A stretch of DNA of 64,000 nt from NCBI GenBank assembly GCA_937139405.1, contig CAKZPV010000031.1, positions 1 to 64,000 of the forward strand, read 5' to 3'. Below, piece by piece: positions 15,744-26,596 of this stretch. Position numbers and translations under genes: made by a program. The notes beneath the pieces were generated by a model. That model saw nothing but the letters and a program-made list of their open reading frames with translations, was not told where the DNA came from and made no database searches. The DNA is from an uncultured Nitrospirota bacterium (lineage in GTDB: Bacteria; Nitrospirota; Nitrospiria; Nitrospirales; UBA8639). Positions within the stretch are counted from its first letter, which is position 1. Each line of letters begins with the position of its first letter.

Positions 15744-18260
15744 TCACGACCCCCGTCCCTTATTCTTGTCTGGACCCAAGGGCTTAAAAAGAATCAGCAA
15801 TGCCGCCAACAATGTCAAATTGCTCAAGAGCGCGACAACCATGGCAAACCCCGTTAAGAGCCCGAAATAAATTGTTGGAATAAAGCTGGATAAGGCAAGG
15901 ATGGAAAACCCTGCGGCAATAGTGAAAGACGTATAATACATTGCAATGCCAATACTACCATGACAAGCCTTCACAGTTGCCAAATAGTTCCCATGTTGTT
16001 GAAATTCGAGCTGAAATCGATGGATATAGTGAATCGTATCATCAACTGCAATTCCAATCGTAATGGCCGCAATCGTGATAGTCATCAGATCTAACGGTAT
16101 GCCCACCCACCCCATAAGGCCAAGGACCATTCCTGCCGCCAGCAAATTGGGAAGGATCGCCAGAGAAGAGATTAACATGCCTCGAAAAAGGACGAAAAAC
16201 ATTGCCAGAATGCTTAAGAACACCGCACCCAGCGTAAGGATTTGTGACTTATACAAACTTTGCAGCAAATTATTATAGAGAACGGCTAAACCGGTCAGAT
16301 GGACATCGGTCTCGGCAAACCCCAAATCGTTCACCAGGTATGCCTTGAGTTTATGGATGAGTTCCTTCCGCTTAAGCATGGGGGCTGACTCTATGAGACG
16401 CATCGTAATACGGGTTTGATTCCCATCCTCGGAAAGGTACGGGGTGATTAGAGCATTGTTCACTTCTTCTGGAACCCACTTTCGAAGGACCGCTAATTCA
16501 TAGTCATCTGGCATACGCCCATCGTTCAGCTGCAGAAAGACTTTCATGCCGGTGGCAATCGACAGCACTTTTCCAATCTCTGGGAGTTGCTCCAAGTAAT
16601 CATGAATTTCTTCGACTTTTCGCAGTCCATCGCCGTTGAACCAATAGGTCGTCTCGCTGGAATTTGCTTCTTCGTCTGCGAACGGATCATCAAAGGCTTT
16701 GTCGGCCTCTTTTGATTCTTCCAGGGATGCATAGAAGTCCGCATCAGCGTCAATGACAAATTCTAACGGAATCGTTCCTCCTAGTTGCGTATCAATAAGC
16801 TCCATCCCCTTATAGATTTCTGTTGTGCTCTTAAAATGATCAATGAAGCGATTTTCTACTTCTAATTGCGCAATACCCAGAACCCCGACGACAGCTAACG
16901 CCCCACATAACGAGACGATACTCTTCGGGTACTGTTGGGTAAGAGAAGCCAATCTATTTGTAAAAGATTGGGTAAAATCTCGACGAGACGTATTTTTCTC
17001 AGGTGGCAAAAACGTCAAAACCGCAGGGAAAAGAATAAAATTACTGACGAAAGCCACTGAGATCCCAATGGTCATCGTCCAACCAAAATCAATAACTGGA
17101 CGAATATCGCTCACCACAAGAGACGCGAACGCCACAATAGTTGTGATAGCCGTATAAAAACATGGCACGGCCATAATTCGCATCGTCTCAAAAACGATAG
17201 TTTTTTGATCGGCTGCGGGATTTTGTTCAATGACAATCCGATATCGCACAATGAGGTGGATGGTTAACGACATAGTAATAATGAGCAAGAGAGAAATGAA
17301 ATTCGAAGAAATAACCGTGATGGGCCAATTAAGCCACCCAAGAATCCCCACCATCACGACAATCGAAGTCAGGCAACACAACAAAGGGAAAACGACCCAC
17401 CGCAACTTTCTGAAAAAAAACACAAGGGCAAGAATGAGGAAACAGACCACTCCTATGCCAAAGACGCCAATATCGTGTTTAATAAAGCTGATCATGTCGG
17501 TGGTAATCATTCGAGCACCACCCAAATGAATCTTCGCTTTTTCCTGATAGGTATCTATGATTCCCCGTATGACTTGAATGTCTTGACGTTCGCCCTCAAC
17601 AACCCGGGCATGGTGGTCCTGAAATGCTGTCGTGACGGTCCTTAACTGGTCAGACTCCTCAGCAGTGAGTCCTGTCAATACGTTCTTTTCTCTGAGTACA
17701 TTCCGTGCTGATAAGAGTGTCACATATTCTTCATCACGCTTGAAGTTCACCAGGAGGGCGGTCGTTTGACCGTTTGGACTGACAAGATTATTTTGGTAAA
17801 TAGGACTTTCTAAAAATTCTTTTCGTGCTAATCCTTTGTCTACCCCCGGGGTCTCCAATGTTCTTACTTCGGCATTGTCCGTCAATTCGGCAATACTCAC
17901 TTTAGGACTATTTAACAAGGGAACGTCTAAAATAGTGACCACCGAAGAGACTCTTGTTAATTGACGCAAGTCATCTCGTAGTCCTTTCAGATTGGCGAGA
18001 GAGGCCGGAGATAGGAGATCTTCTGAGGGGGTGTAGGTAATGATGACGAAATCGTCGGATCCATAGATTTCACGAATGGATCGGTGATACCGCAAATCCG
18101 GGTCGTTCTCCAAAACAATAGATTCCGCGGAGGCATCGAGTTTAATGTCCGGACCATGATAACCAAAAAACATCACCACCAGCACAAAGACTAATAGAGT
18201 AATGGTAGGTCTCTCAATGACCGTGTTTTTGTAATAACGCAGAAATCTAGACTCTATCAT
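15744..18260 (-). CDS. RND-superfamily exporter (MMPL/HpnN type)
   Basis: An 838-residue inner-membrane protein with the duplicated RND plan: one helix, a periplasmic loop of about 210 residues, five to six helices, then the same again. The second half carries GIAVDDTIHYIHRF, the usual helix-4 signature of MMPL-type exporters. Relatives move lipids, hopanoids or other hydrophobic compounds outward using the proton gradient. No adaptor or outer-membrane channel gene is adjacent, as is usual for this subgroup. The substrate cannot be read from sequence. Confidence 0.88.
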   Translation of the reverse strand: MIESRFLRYYKNTVIERPTITLLVFVLVVMFFGYHGPDIKLDASAESIVLENDPDLRYHRSIREIYGSDDFVIITYTPSEDLLSPASLANLKGLRDDLRQLTRVSSVVTILDVPLLNSPKVSIAELTDNAEVRTLETPGVDKGLARKEFLESPIYQNNLVSPNGQTTALLVNFKRDEEYVTLLSARNVLREKNVLTGLTAEESDQLRTVTTAFQDHHARVVEGERQDIQVIRGIIDTYQEKAKIHLGGARMITTDMISFIKHDIGVFGIGVVCFLILALVFFFRKLRWVVFPLLCCLTSIVVMVGILGWLNWPITVISSNFISLLLIITMSLTIHLIVRYRIVIEQNPAADQKTIVFETMRIMAVPCFYTAITTIVAFASLVVSDIRPVIDFGWTMTIGISVAFVSNFILFPAVLTFLPPEKNTSRRDFTQSFTNRLASLTQQYPKSIVSLCGALAVVGVLGIAQLEVENRFIDHFKSTTEIYKGMELIDTQLGGTIPLEFVIDADADFYASLEESKEADKAFDDPFADEEANSSETTYWFNGDGLRKVEEIHDYLEQLPEIGKVLSIATGMKVFLQLNDGRMPDDYELAVLRKWVPEEVNNALITPYLSEDGNQTRITMRLIESAPMLKRKELIHKLKAYLVNDLGFAETDVHLTGLAVLYNNLLQSLYKSQILTLGAVFLSILAMFFVLFRGMLISSLAILPNLLAAGMVLGLMGWVGIPLDLMTITIAAITIGIAVDDTIHYIHRFQLEFQQHGNYLATVKACHGSIGIAMYYTSFTIAAGFSILALSSFIPTIYFGLLTGFAMVVALLSNLTLLAALLILFKPLGPDKNKGRGS

Positions 18261-18618
18261 TATTGGTGTACGCTCTCGTTGGGAAGTGTAAAAAACTTAA
18301 CGATTGACTGACTTATGTCGTCAGCTTTTATACCGTGTCTTTGAATATTTATATATTCTTTACGATAGATCGTTTGTTGTTCGCAGTAGCAGTATACGAC
18401 CTTGCGAAGTCCCAGGCGAATTCCTTCTCATCCCTGCCAGAAAACATCTCCATCGGGATAGCGTATTCGTGTCTTGTTAACTTAGTCCACACGAGTATCA
18501 ATTCAACCGTGAGGCTGAGAATCTGATCCCTAATACATCAAGAGATTATACCAATGTGTATTGCCGGCTGCGCATCGAACTTTCATTAAGGAGGGATACC
18601 GAAAGAAGTTTGGTGAGA
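18261..18618. other. intergenic stretch, no gene seen
   Basis: It separates two minus-strand genes and must hold the promoter of the RND gene. The plus-strand AAGGAGGGATACC near 18590 resembles a ribosome site but no reading frame follows it. Confidence 0.4.
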
Positions 18619-20175
18619 TTATATATTTGAGAGAGATGCTTGGCTCATGAGGTCCACAGACGTTGCCTCAAAAATTCTGCAATTATTTCGTCCGTTTTGT
18701 TTCACCTGGTACAACGCATCATCAGCGGCTTTGATCAGAGCGCCAATATTTGAGAAAGGGCATTCTGGTGTGTGCGTCGCGAATCCAATAGAGACGGTCA
18801 CTTCAAGCTGTTGGCCAGCATTAATATCATGGCGTGTCTGGCGAAAGGTCTCCAGAATGCGAAGAAAGACGTCTTGGGCACCAACTGCCGGCGTCTCTGG
18901 CAAGACAATTAAAAACTCTTCCCCTCCATATCGACCTACGATATCGCTGCTTCTGACTTGTGCTTGCAAGATGTCAGCAGCTGCCTTAATGATCAGGTCA
19001 CCCACAGAATGTCCATGGGCATCATTCACCTGCTTAAAATGATCAAGATCTAAAAACCCAAGAGTGAAAATACTTCTCTCGCGTAACGATTGTTTAAACA
19101 TTTTGTCCAAATATTCGTCCACGAAACTCCGATTATACAACTTGGTCAGGCCATCTCGTTGGGCAGAATTCTCCAATTGTTCGCACTGGGCTTCGAGGTT
19201 CAGAGTCCCTTCTTTTAATTTTTCAACTTCCTGACAGATGCGAAGATTGGCGAACAATTGGCTTTCACGTGCCATTTCGATGAGGTCCTCGGAATTCACC
19301 TCTTGGCTAATTTTCATATCAAAGAGATTGTCCACTTCGATCAACACCGGCTGCATTTGTTCAAGAAGGTTGGGCAACTGTTCAGCCGTGATTCCTAACC
19401 ACCTCTCTAATTTATCTGTCGTGTCTTGCAGAGTATCGTCTTGACCTCCATTGAGAAGCAGATTGGCCAAAACCCCAGCCCCAGCAGCACACCGCACAAA
19501 CTTTGCTAGCTCATTATCCAATGAAACTTGTATGGGGTCCTCACTATAGGTGGCCGCCATATGCAGTCTTTCAGGGAGACGCCATTGAGCCAAGAGCCAG
19601 CCTCCCACTGTTGCATGACTACACCCTAACTGTTGCTGTTCGTGCTCCACGACCTTGGCATGGCAATGCTGGGCGAGAGCAGAATCGGCATACAGTCCAG
19701 GATTGAGCCGGTCTAGAGCCAACATACCAATGTCCTGAAGCAGGGCAGCGATAAAGAGTTCTTCCAAGCATGGGAGTTCACAATAGTTACTGAGGACACG
19801 GCTGGCAGCACCAGCGAGTCCCGAGCGTTTCCAATAAAGAGAATGATTCAACGTGGCATCCTGATTTCCTTTGCGCAATCCAGAGACTAAGGAAAACGAC
19901 AATGCAAGAGAAATCGTCGCATTGAGGCCTAGGTGTATAATCGCCATCTGTAGCGTATCCACTTTTCTTTGGCTAGCATAAAGCGGAGAATTGGCAATTC
20001 GAAGAATTTTACTCACAATTGCCGGGTCAAGAGAGAACACTTTCACTGCTTCGTCAATATCCAATTCTGGATCATTCACCAATTCAATCACCTTCAGAGC
20101 AAAGGTGGGTGGACTCGGTAGGCCGCGGCAGGTTTTGAGCTTTCGCTCGAGTTCCGGTGAAATTTTTTCAGTCAT
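18619..20175 (-). CDS. HDOD-GGDEF diguanylate cyclase
   Basis: The 518-residue protein starts with an HDOD domain (about residues 10-210: LPSPPTFALKVIELVNDP, LDPAIVSKILRIANSPLY). A helical linker with coiled-coil character follows (to about 340), then a GGDEF domain. The active site reads GGEEF (417-421), so cyclase activity is likely. RSSD (408-411) five residues before it is an intact c-di-GMP inhibitory site. There are no membrane helices. HDOD domains bind partners rather than act as phosphohydrolases, so the N-terminus probably sets localisation or input. It should produce c-di-GMP for surface or motility control. Confidence 0.92.
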   Translation of the reverse strand: MTEKISPELERKLKTCRGLPSPPTFALKVIELVNDPELDIDEAVKVFSLDPAIVSKILRIANSPLYASQRKVDTLQMAIIHLGLNATISLALSFSLVSGLRKGNQDATLNHSLYWKRSGLAGAASRVLSNYCELPCLEELFIAALLQDIGMLALDRLNPGLYADSALAQHCHAKVVEHEQQQLGCSHATVGGWLLAQWRLPERLHMAATYSEDPIQVSLDNELAKFVRCAAGAGVLANLLLNGGQDDTLQDTTDKLERWLGITAEQLPNLLEQMQPVLIEVDNLFDMKISQEVNSEDLIEMARESQLFANLRICQEVEKLKEGTLNLEAQCEQLENSAQRDGLTKLYNRSFVDEYLDKMFKQSLRERSIFTLGFLDLDHFKQVNDAHGHSVGDLIIKAAADILQAQVRSSDIVGRYGGEEFLIVLPETPAVGAQDVFLRILETFRQTRHDINAGQQLEVTVSIGFATHTPECPFSNIGALIKAADDALYQVKQNGRNNCRIFEATSVDLMSQASLSNI

Positions 20176-21046
20176 AACGGAAAGAAACCAGCCTCTCTTA
20201 ACGAAGTGAACAGATCTCTACTGTCTCTATCGTCGCTTTTTACAATGATCTAAAGGACTCTTTTGGATATTTCCTAAACAAAAAGCAAGATGAATGGCTT
20301 AATCAAGCTAAAGTGTGAGGTATTTGGAAAGTACTGCTCTTAAGAATGGGTTATGTTCTGAAGCCGTATCAACAGCCACCAAAATTGTACTCTGGACCTT
20401 TCTAGACAGCCTCACCTGACAATAGACCGCCTCAGTCTATCAAAAAAAATAAAGTAAATTACCAGCCAATTTTCTTGAGGTCGTTCATCTTCCGATTCTA
20501 GATGAAATAAACGAACGCCTAGCCTAATTGGAATTGAGGAGGGGAAGAGGGAACCCGGAAAACTTTAAATGCCGTGCTCATCAGTGATACGGCGATACAC
20601 TGTTAGAATCATGATGCCATCTAGATCCCAAGATTGAGACACTATTTCCTCTCACTTGCGATACACTGCTCTTGAGCCAATTCTCACCGAACAATAGCTT
20701 AGAAAGGGAAAGTATCTAAACTCAGCTACTCTTATTGGCTTGCCAGAAATACTCATTGAGCATAAAGACAAGGACCATAATCCTCATTGATCAATTTTTG
20801 ATAACGTCCAGCGCCTACCGTACTGAAATACATAGCCCAAACGTGCAGGGTCATTCCTACGGCGATGATCTCGCGTTTACAACACGCCCCAATCATTTTC
20901 AGCATCAATTCACTTGATTTATAGAACAAATTTCTTTGTTCCTTTATTTAGGTATATTTTTTGCTCCATAAACCTATCACGCGTATTGTTCATCAAGCCC
21001 TGGGGTATTTTAATTTACCATCGCATCAACGCCACGGAGGTCTATT
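20176..21046. other. 870-bp intergenic stretch between divergent genes
   Basis: No supported gene. Short AT-rich frames near 20735-21135 lack ribosome sites, apart from the true start at 21047. I see no structured RNA that I can name. Confidence 0.4.
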
Positions 21047-21334
21047 ATGAAAAAACTATTCAGCATACTCGCGATGTTCTGTATATTCGGATTCACCACT
21101 GCTTCCTTTGTCCAGAGTGCCCCGACGATCAATGAGAGCATCCCAATCGTACAAGGCACATTAAAGGCCATTGATGGTCCTTTTTTCGTTATCATGGATA
21201 GCACGGGTAAAGAACAACGTGTGCATGTCGATAAGAGCACCATGATCATCGGACAAGTTCAACTAGGGTCTAAGATCAAAGCCTCGGTGACCAAAGATGG
21301 CCATGCCTCTGCTATTAAGAATGTGGGAAGTTAA
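21047..21334 (+). CDS. small secreted OB-like protein
   Basis: ACGGAGG lies 8 bases before the ATG. The 95-residue product has a signal peptide ending at VQSA and one small beta domain (IVQGTLKAIDGPFFVIMDSTGKEQRVHVDKSTMI and GSKIKASVTKDGHASAI). The domain resembles the repeated units of the protein at 4048. Such DUF5666-like domains have no assigned reaction. A good terminator follows directly. Confidence 0.75.
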   Translation: MKKLFSILAMFCIFGFTTASFVQSAPTINESIPIVQGTLKAIDGPFFVIMDSTGKEQRVHVDKSTMIIGQVQLGSKIKASVTKDGHASAIKNVGS

Positions 21335-21359
21335 TCACCTAATTTATGGTGATTTTTTT
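21334..21359 (+). terminator. rho-independent terminator
   Basis: ATCACC (21334-21339) pairs with GGTGAT (21348-21353), followed by an uninterrupted run of T to 21359. Confidence 0.85.
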
Positions 21360-21374
21360 CACCACGGCACAACC

Positions 21375-21406
21375 CGCGAACCAGACCTGCATAGGGCTGG
21401 TTCGCG
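21375..21406. terminator. hairpin between convergent genes
   Basis: CGCGAACCAG (21375-21384) pairs perfectly with CTGGTTCGCG (21397-21406), with an inner CCT/AGG extension. It lies 110 bases after the stop of the CHAT gene (minus strand) and may end that transcript, though no T tract is adjacent. Confidence 0.5.
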
Positions 21407-21515
21407 AGAGTTTACGTACAAAGAAAACATTGCGGATTACGCTATTTTTTAAGAAAACTTATGAAGGTAGGCGATATTTGCTAATCGAAAGCTAAAGAAA
21501 CAGTCCACCACGATA

Positions 21516-24500
21516 TCACAGATCAGTTTTACCTAGACCTTCACCAACAAGGGAAAATGCCGCCCAGGCATAAGGGTGAGCAAAGTAACGATACTTCGGG
21601 GTTTTTCTTGCTTTCTCTAATAATGCGAGCATGCCCTCTTGAAGAGCCTTAACAGGTGATAGTGAGGACGCGCCCCCGTAGCGCTTAAAAATTTCGCTCA
21701 TCAGCACCTTCGTCGCCTCATCATCCACACTCCATTGCGAAACTAAAAGAGCCTTAGCACCCGCAAAGAAGAAAGCACGGGCCAAGCCAGACAAACTTTC
21801 TCCACTTCCATCATCTCCTGCGGTATTGCAAGCGGAGAGAATCACCCAATCTGTATTTGGGAGTTTGAGCTGTAGAATATCTTCCATAGATAAGAGCCCG
21901 TCATTTTCTTCGGTCGGAAGGGCCGGAGGGGTGAGGACGAGTGCTGGTTGAGTCACACCCTGGACTTCGCCTGCAAGTAAGCCGTGGGTAGAAAACGCAA
22001 GTACCTTCGCTTGGCCAAGTCTTCCACTCTCATTGAGGCGACGTACTTCACTTTCGGTTGCATGCGGACCGAGAAACACCGCAGCGTCCGGGTCTACATC
22101 CAGAATTGATGCCACAGTCAATAATTCTTCCCGGGTTCCAGGCAAGCGATCAAGCGCATGTAAGGAGTCCATGGCTACGCGCATCCCTCGGCTGGCCATC
22201 ATTTTTCCTCCGCGCTGATTACCCCTGCCGCGCAGTACCGGGTCACCAAATCCGAGAAACGGCTCCCCTTCGCCTTGATGCTCGACCAGGTTATCTCGGA
22301 GCAATTTGAGTGCCGAAACCGATGGCAAGATAGTCAAGGCATAGGATTGGACCAGCCACGGTAACCTTGCATAATCCGCAAAGTCTTGCTCCGTGGGTGC
22401 CTGCCTGCGATGATAGAGATCGTCTAAATGGGAAAACGCGGACCCCTCAGCATGCGCGAGCAAAGCCGCGAAGGGGAGAGGAAGAAGCACCTCGTCGGGA
22501 ACCAAGATGATGTGTTTGATTTCCGTAAGTGATGAAAGGATGGGCGCGAAGAGATGTTGGAACAATTCTGCTGAGCTTTCTACGTCATAAGGAGCAAGCG
22601 TGGCTTCACCCGTATCCATACTGATCGCTCCTTCGAGGCTTCCTCGAATTTTTTGAACAAGGCCGCTCAGCTTTGCTCGCGGAATTCCCACTTGGCGGTA
22701 CAGTATAGGATGCTCAGCTCGAAGCAGCCAAATCTGGAGCCGATCACCTAATGTAGAAAAGCTCACAAGCGCTTCATTAGCTCTTAGCAAGCGTTGGGCG
22801 TGCTCAATGCTTAATGATTCAGGCTGGGATAACTCTGCATAGCGTGGTACCTCAGCTTTGAGGCGCAGGTTCATCTGAGTCAGAGCGCCTTGTACCTCAG
22901 CGAGTTGATGCTTCAGAACAGCTAATTCCTCAGCGGACCGTTGCTTGTCAGGTAACCCATAGAGCCCATTCAGGTGAGTCCACAGTTCCTCCCGGTTACG
23001 GCGTAATCCCTTGACCAGTTTCACGAGACTTCTTTCCGTGGCAGTTCCAACCTCCCGCTGTACAAGCACGTTGGCGACAGCAGCCTGCATCAACCAGCCT
23101 CGTGCCTGTTGAGAGACTAGAAAACCCTCCGCAATTGCAGATCGCTGTTCAGAGTTTTTTTGTGAATCATGTGCCTGAGTTGCAAGAAGCAACGCATAAT
23201 CTTGGAGGCCCTTCATGTCTATTTTCCAAATCCGACTCAAAGCCTTATCATCAAGTCCAGGGTTCAGACCCTGTTGGCTTTGAATGATACGGCGCGCCCG
23301 TTCATACAACGAACGAGCGATGGTGAAATGCCCCAAAGCATGCTCAACCCGGGCCAAATCGAGGAGACTCGCAGCGCCGTCGCGGTGAGATGTCCCTAAG
23401 GATTTTTCGCGAATCTCTACAGCACGGGCGAAGCGTGATTTGGCGAAGGACAAATTTTGATTGCGAGCCTCCAGATAGCCTAACCTGGTTAATGTCTGAG
23501 CGACCGATGTATGCTCGCGACCCAAAGATTGCTCCTGGATGTGAAGCGCTTGCTGCAGAAGCTCCCCTGCGGCCTTACGATCACCTTGTCGGCGCTTTAC
23601 TTCAGCCAGCTCGATGAGGGAGAGAGCCACAAAAGGATGAGTAGAACCAACAGTCGCATTCTGGATTTCTATCGCTCGCTCAAATTGACGACCAGCATCA
23701 GCCACTTTTCCCAAGCTTAGCTTTATCAAACCAATCTCATAAAGAATCCCAGCTACTTCCGGATTGTTCTTCCCGTAGCGATCTTCAGTGATGACCAGAG
23801 CCTGCTTCAGTAGTGGCAACGCTGCGACGGCATTCCCTTGTTTTCGTTCAAGCATGGCAAGTTGGGCCAGAGCTCCAGCAAAATCAGGATGATGAGAACC
23901 TGAGATCTGTTCAAAGAGCTGCAACGATTCCTCAAGAGACGAACGAGCACCTTCAAAATTCCCGAGACGCGCAAGGATATTGCCTTCCACGTTTACTGCC
24001 ATAGCCAATTCCTGAGATCGAGGCGGACTCGCGGCGCGCAGAATTATGAGGGCTCTTTCAGCCAATTTCTGCGAGTGCTCCAGTCGACTTAACCCTCGTT
24101 GCGCTATGGCCAAATGCGTGAGTGTTACGGCCACTTCAGGGTGAGAGGGACCGAGCGCTTTCTCGCGAATCTCAAGACTCTGCTCGAGGGTGCGGATGGC
24201 TCGCACGAAATCTCCCGCGGCGTACATCACCGTAGCCAAATTCGTCAGGCTCTCACCTACTTTCAGATCGTGGCCTTCCTTTGCCGTCAGTCGGTATATG
24301 GCGAGGGCCCGTTCAAGCAAAGTTTTTGCTTGAGGCAACTCGACAAGTGTGCCATGGATTAAACCCAGGGTGGTCAATGCTGAAGCTAAGTCTATATGGG
24401 TAGAGCCGAGAAACTGTTCACGAAGAGTCACGGCTTGATGAGCCAACGGCAAAGCCTTCAGGTAGTGGCCTTGTTCAAAGAGCAACTGAGCTTGGTCATG

Positions 24501-24686
24501 CTGAACGTTAGCTTTTTGCAGGCGTTCAATTTGTTCGGGGTGGAGTAAGGCGGAGTGAGAGACAGGAGCAGAACGCATGCTTGCACCGGCCAAGAAAAGT
24601 TGGCCAGTGCTCATGAACACAATAGTAAGTAAGAGAGTTGGCAATAGCCTATCTTGCCAACCCTGATTTTGCCCCTTCCTCACCAT
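21516..24686 (-). CDS. TPR-CHAT caspase-like peptidase, exported
   Basis: A 1056-residue protein starting with a membrane or signal segment (LLPTLLLTIVFMSTGQLFLAGA). About ten 42-residue TPR units of the kinesin-light-chain type fill residues 60-480, with the repeating A-x-x-YERALAI pattern. A helical bridge leads to the CHAT domain (about 720-1050). Both catalytic residues are present: His901 in FSTHGLL and Cys953 in LSACNTAG. CHAT is a caspase-related cysteine peptidase, and the TPRs probably select the partner. It is the second gene after the TPR-barrel gene, 43 bases away, and both diverge from a large secreted FecR protein. Confidence 0.9.
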   Translation of the reverse strand: MVRKGQNQGWQDRLLPTLLLTIVFMSTGQLFLAGASMRSAPVSHSALLHPEQIERLQKANVQHDQAQLLFEQGHYLKALPLAHQAVTLREQFLGSTHIDLASALTTLGLIHGTLVELPQAKTLLERALAIYRLTAKEGHDLKVGESLTNLATVMYAAGDFVRAIRTLEQSLEIREKALGPSHPEVAVTLTHLAIAQRGLSRLEHSQKLAERALIILRAASPPRSQELAMAVNVEGNILARLGNFEGARSSLEESLQLFEQISGSHHPDFAGALAQLAMLERKQGNAVAALPLLKQALVITEDRYGKNNPEVAGILYEIGLIKLSLGKVADAGRQFERAIEIQNATVGSTHPFVALSLIELAEVKRRQGDRKAAGELLQQALHIQEQSLGREHTSVAQTLTRLGYLEARNQNLSFAKSRFARAVEIREKSLGTSHRDGAASLLDLARVEHALGHFTIARSLYERARRIIQSQQGLNPGLDDKALSRIWKIDMKGLQDYALLLATQAHDSQKNSEQRSAIAEGFLVSQQARGWLMQAAVANVLVQREVGTATERSLVKLVKGLRRNREELWTHLNGLYGLPDKQRSAEELAVLKHQLAEVQGALTQMNLRLKAEVPRYAELSQPESLSIEHAQRLLRANEALVSFSTLGDRLQIWLLRAEHPILYRQVGIPRAKLSGLVQKIRGSLEGAISMDTGEATLAPYDVESSAELFQHLFAPILSSLTEIKHIILVPDEVLLPLPFAALLAHAEGSAFSHLDDLYHRRQAPTEQDFADYARLPWLVQSYALTILPSVSALKLLRDNLVEHQGEGEPFLGFGDPVLRGRGNQRGGKMMASRGMRVAMDSLHALDRLPGTREELLTVASILDVDPDAAVFLGPHATESEVRRLNESGRLGQAKVLAFSTHGLLAGEVQGVTQPALVLTPPALPTEENDGLLSMEDILQLKLPNTDWVILSACNTAGDDGSGESLSGLARAFFFAGAKALLVSQWSVDDEATKVLMSEIFKRYGGASSLSPVKALQEGMLALLEKARKTPKYRYFAHPYAWAAFSLVGEGLGKTDL

Positions 24687-24729
24687 AAGATCTTAGCGGA
24701 AAGTTGTCTGGCACCCTCTGTCTCAGGAG

Positions 24730-26406
24730 CTAATACGCCCAGGTGACCAAGCCGGTAAAGACATTTTGTTTATAAGCATAAAGAGGAACATCACTGTTAT
24801 TGAACACATGCTGATATTGCGCCGTGACCGACCAATGCTCACTGAAGGGATAGACTAGCTGAGCCGTGTGAGTCTGTTGCGTATCATCACGCCGACTAAA
24901 TTGTCCGTTATCATCCCGAAAGAGCGTTTGGGAATTCTTATAATCGCGACGGTGCACATCATAGTCATAGCGGACAATCAACCCACCAAAAGGGAGCGTC
25001 GATTGCACCCCGGCTTGCAGCCGATGGCCTCGATAAGAGAAAGCCGTACCCTTCGCACTTTCGTTGTCATATTGGTATCCCACTCGTACAATGTGCTTAT
25101 CCTGTGCGAACCGAAAGGCGTGGACGATCCCGAACAAGTTGTTATAGGCATCTCGCTGTTCGCTCGTGAAACGAAAATCGGTATTAGCAGGTTCCCGAAA
25201 AAAGTCTTTCTTCTGCCACCGGCCAATCGCACTAGTAAGATTGCCCACCGTCCCCAAGCCTGGCACAGAAAACGAAGGGGGCACGACAGAAACAGTCAAC
25301 GTGGGACTGTGCGACGACGTAAAACCCGCATCCTCTAAAAAGATATAGTTATAGGTATATTGCACCCCAATCTGAAAGGGGACATTCCCAAAAAGCCCGC
25401 GATAAAAACCGCTCACACTCGGTAGGTGACTCTGAATATTGAACTCGTCCAAATCATCCTTGAAATTGAGCGTTTGAAGAAAGGCATAATTCACGGTAGC
25501 TTCAAAGGGCCCTTCGCGGTAAAACGCGTAGTTGCCCACTAACGACCCAATAAATCCAGGGGATTTGGTTTTCCGATCCCTCAACGAGCCGAGAAGAGCA
25601 TTGGTTCCCGGATCAGGGGTCATGTCACTGCGAGGATTGACCGCCACGTTGTCATTATAAAACCCGCCGGCACTGATTTGGAGCGTTAACCGCTTAGCTT
25701 CATCGATTCCTCGACGAGCAGCAATGGCTTGTTGGATTTGCAGGGCTGGTCCGCTAAAGGGTAGCCCACCATCGGTCTGTTCCAGTTGTCGCAACTCTGC
25801 AGAGGCTTCATCGGACAAACCTAAGACCCCGAGCGCAAGACCTCGATAAAATGTTGTCAACTGCTGAAGATTGGAATCCGTCGTCTTTGTGGCATTAAAG
25901 GCTTCAACAGCCTGTTCATAATTCTTCTGCCGGTATCGACTCAACCCTACGTAGTATCCAAGATTTTCTGATGAGGGATCGGCCTGATAGGCCTGCTCCA
26001 AGAGCGGCGTGGCCTCGTCGTATTGCCCAGCTGTAAAATAGGCGATACCGAGTTGATACCCAATGGTCGGATCGGTGGGCTGAAGTTCTCGGGCCGCTTC
26101 CAAAGCGGTCACCGCCTCAATCGGGTCCTTAAGAGCCAGCTGAGTCAGTCCCAGATAATAGAGCCCTCGAGCATCCTGAGGGTTTAACTCTCGGGCCTCG
26201 GCAAGCAGTCGTTGGGCATCTTCATAGCGCTTTTCGTCATAGGCGACGACTCCCTGAGCAACAAGGACTTCCGAGTCTGCTAACTGAGTGTCCGCAGCAA
26301 CAGCAATTCCACCTTCCAGAGCCAGGAACAACACAAAAACCGAATGAATCAGCATTAATGCATATTTAAAGGAACACGAGTTTCCCTTCCCTCTCATGTA
26401 AGCCAC
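24730..26406 (-). CDS. TPR plus outer-membrane beta-barrel protein (Slam-like layout)
   Basis: The 558-residue product has a signal peptide ending near AVAA, about five TPR units (residues 45-215), then roughly 320 residues of alternating aromatic/polar strands. It ends VTWAY, close to an outer-membrane barrel signature. A periplasmic TPR module joined to a barrel of this size is the layout of Slam (surface lipoprotein assembly modulator, DUF560) exporters. Similarity in architecture is clear; sequence identity to Slam cannot be judged by eye. It is the promoter-proximal gene of the operon with CHAT and lies back to back with the FecR gene, which could encode its client. Confidence 0.8.
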   Translation of the reverse strand: MAYMRGKGNSCSFKYALMLIHSVFVLFLALEGGIAVAADTQLADSEVLVAQGVVAYDEKRYEDAQRLLAEARELNPQDARGLYYLGLTQLALKDPIEAVTALEAARELQPTDPTIGYQLGIAYFTAGQYDEATPLLEQAYQADPSSENLGYYVGLSRYRQKNYEQAVEAFNATKTTDSNLQQLTTFYRGLALGVLGLSDEASAELRQLEQTDGGLPFSGPALQIQQAIAARRGIDEAKRLTLQISAGGFYNDNVAVNPRSDMTPDPGTNALLGSLRDRKTKSPGFIGSLVGNYAFYREGPFEATVNYAFLQTLNFKDDLDEFNIQSHLPSVSGFYRGLFGNVPFQIGVQYTYNYIFLEDAGFTSSHSPTLTVSVVPPSFSVPGLGTVGNLTSAIGRWQKKDFFREPANTDFRFTSEQRDAYNNLFGIVHAFRFAQDKHIVRVGYQYDNESAKGTAFSYRGHRLQAGVQSTLPFGGLIVRYDYDVHRRDYKNSQTLFRDDNGQFSRRDDTQQTHTAQLVYPFSEHWSVTAQYQHVFNNSDVPLYAYKQNVFTGLVTWAY

Positions 26407-26596
26407 CTACCTTCCTAGTAAGTTTAAATAACACTAATGGAATTATTATGCTGCTATTGGTACAGTCATGTGAATTTATCAGGAAAGCGAAGGCGCCATC
26501 TTTACGAGAATGACAAAAAGAGTCAAGAGAAAAATTGAAAATTTTAGGTATAGGCCAAGCAAAAAACCGTCTCACATGAACGAAGGAGTTTCCTCC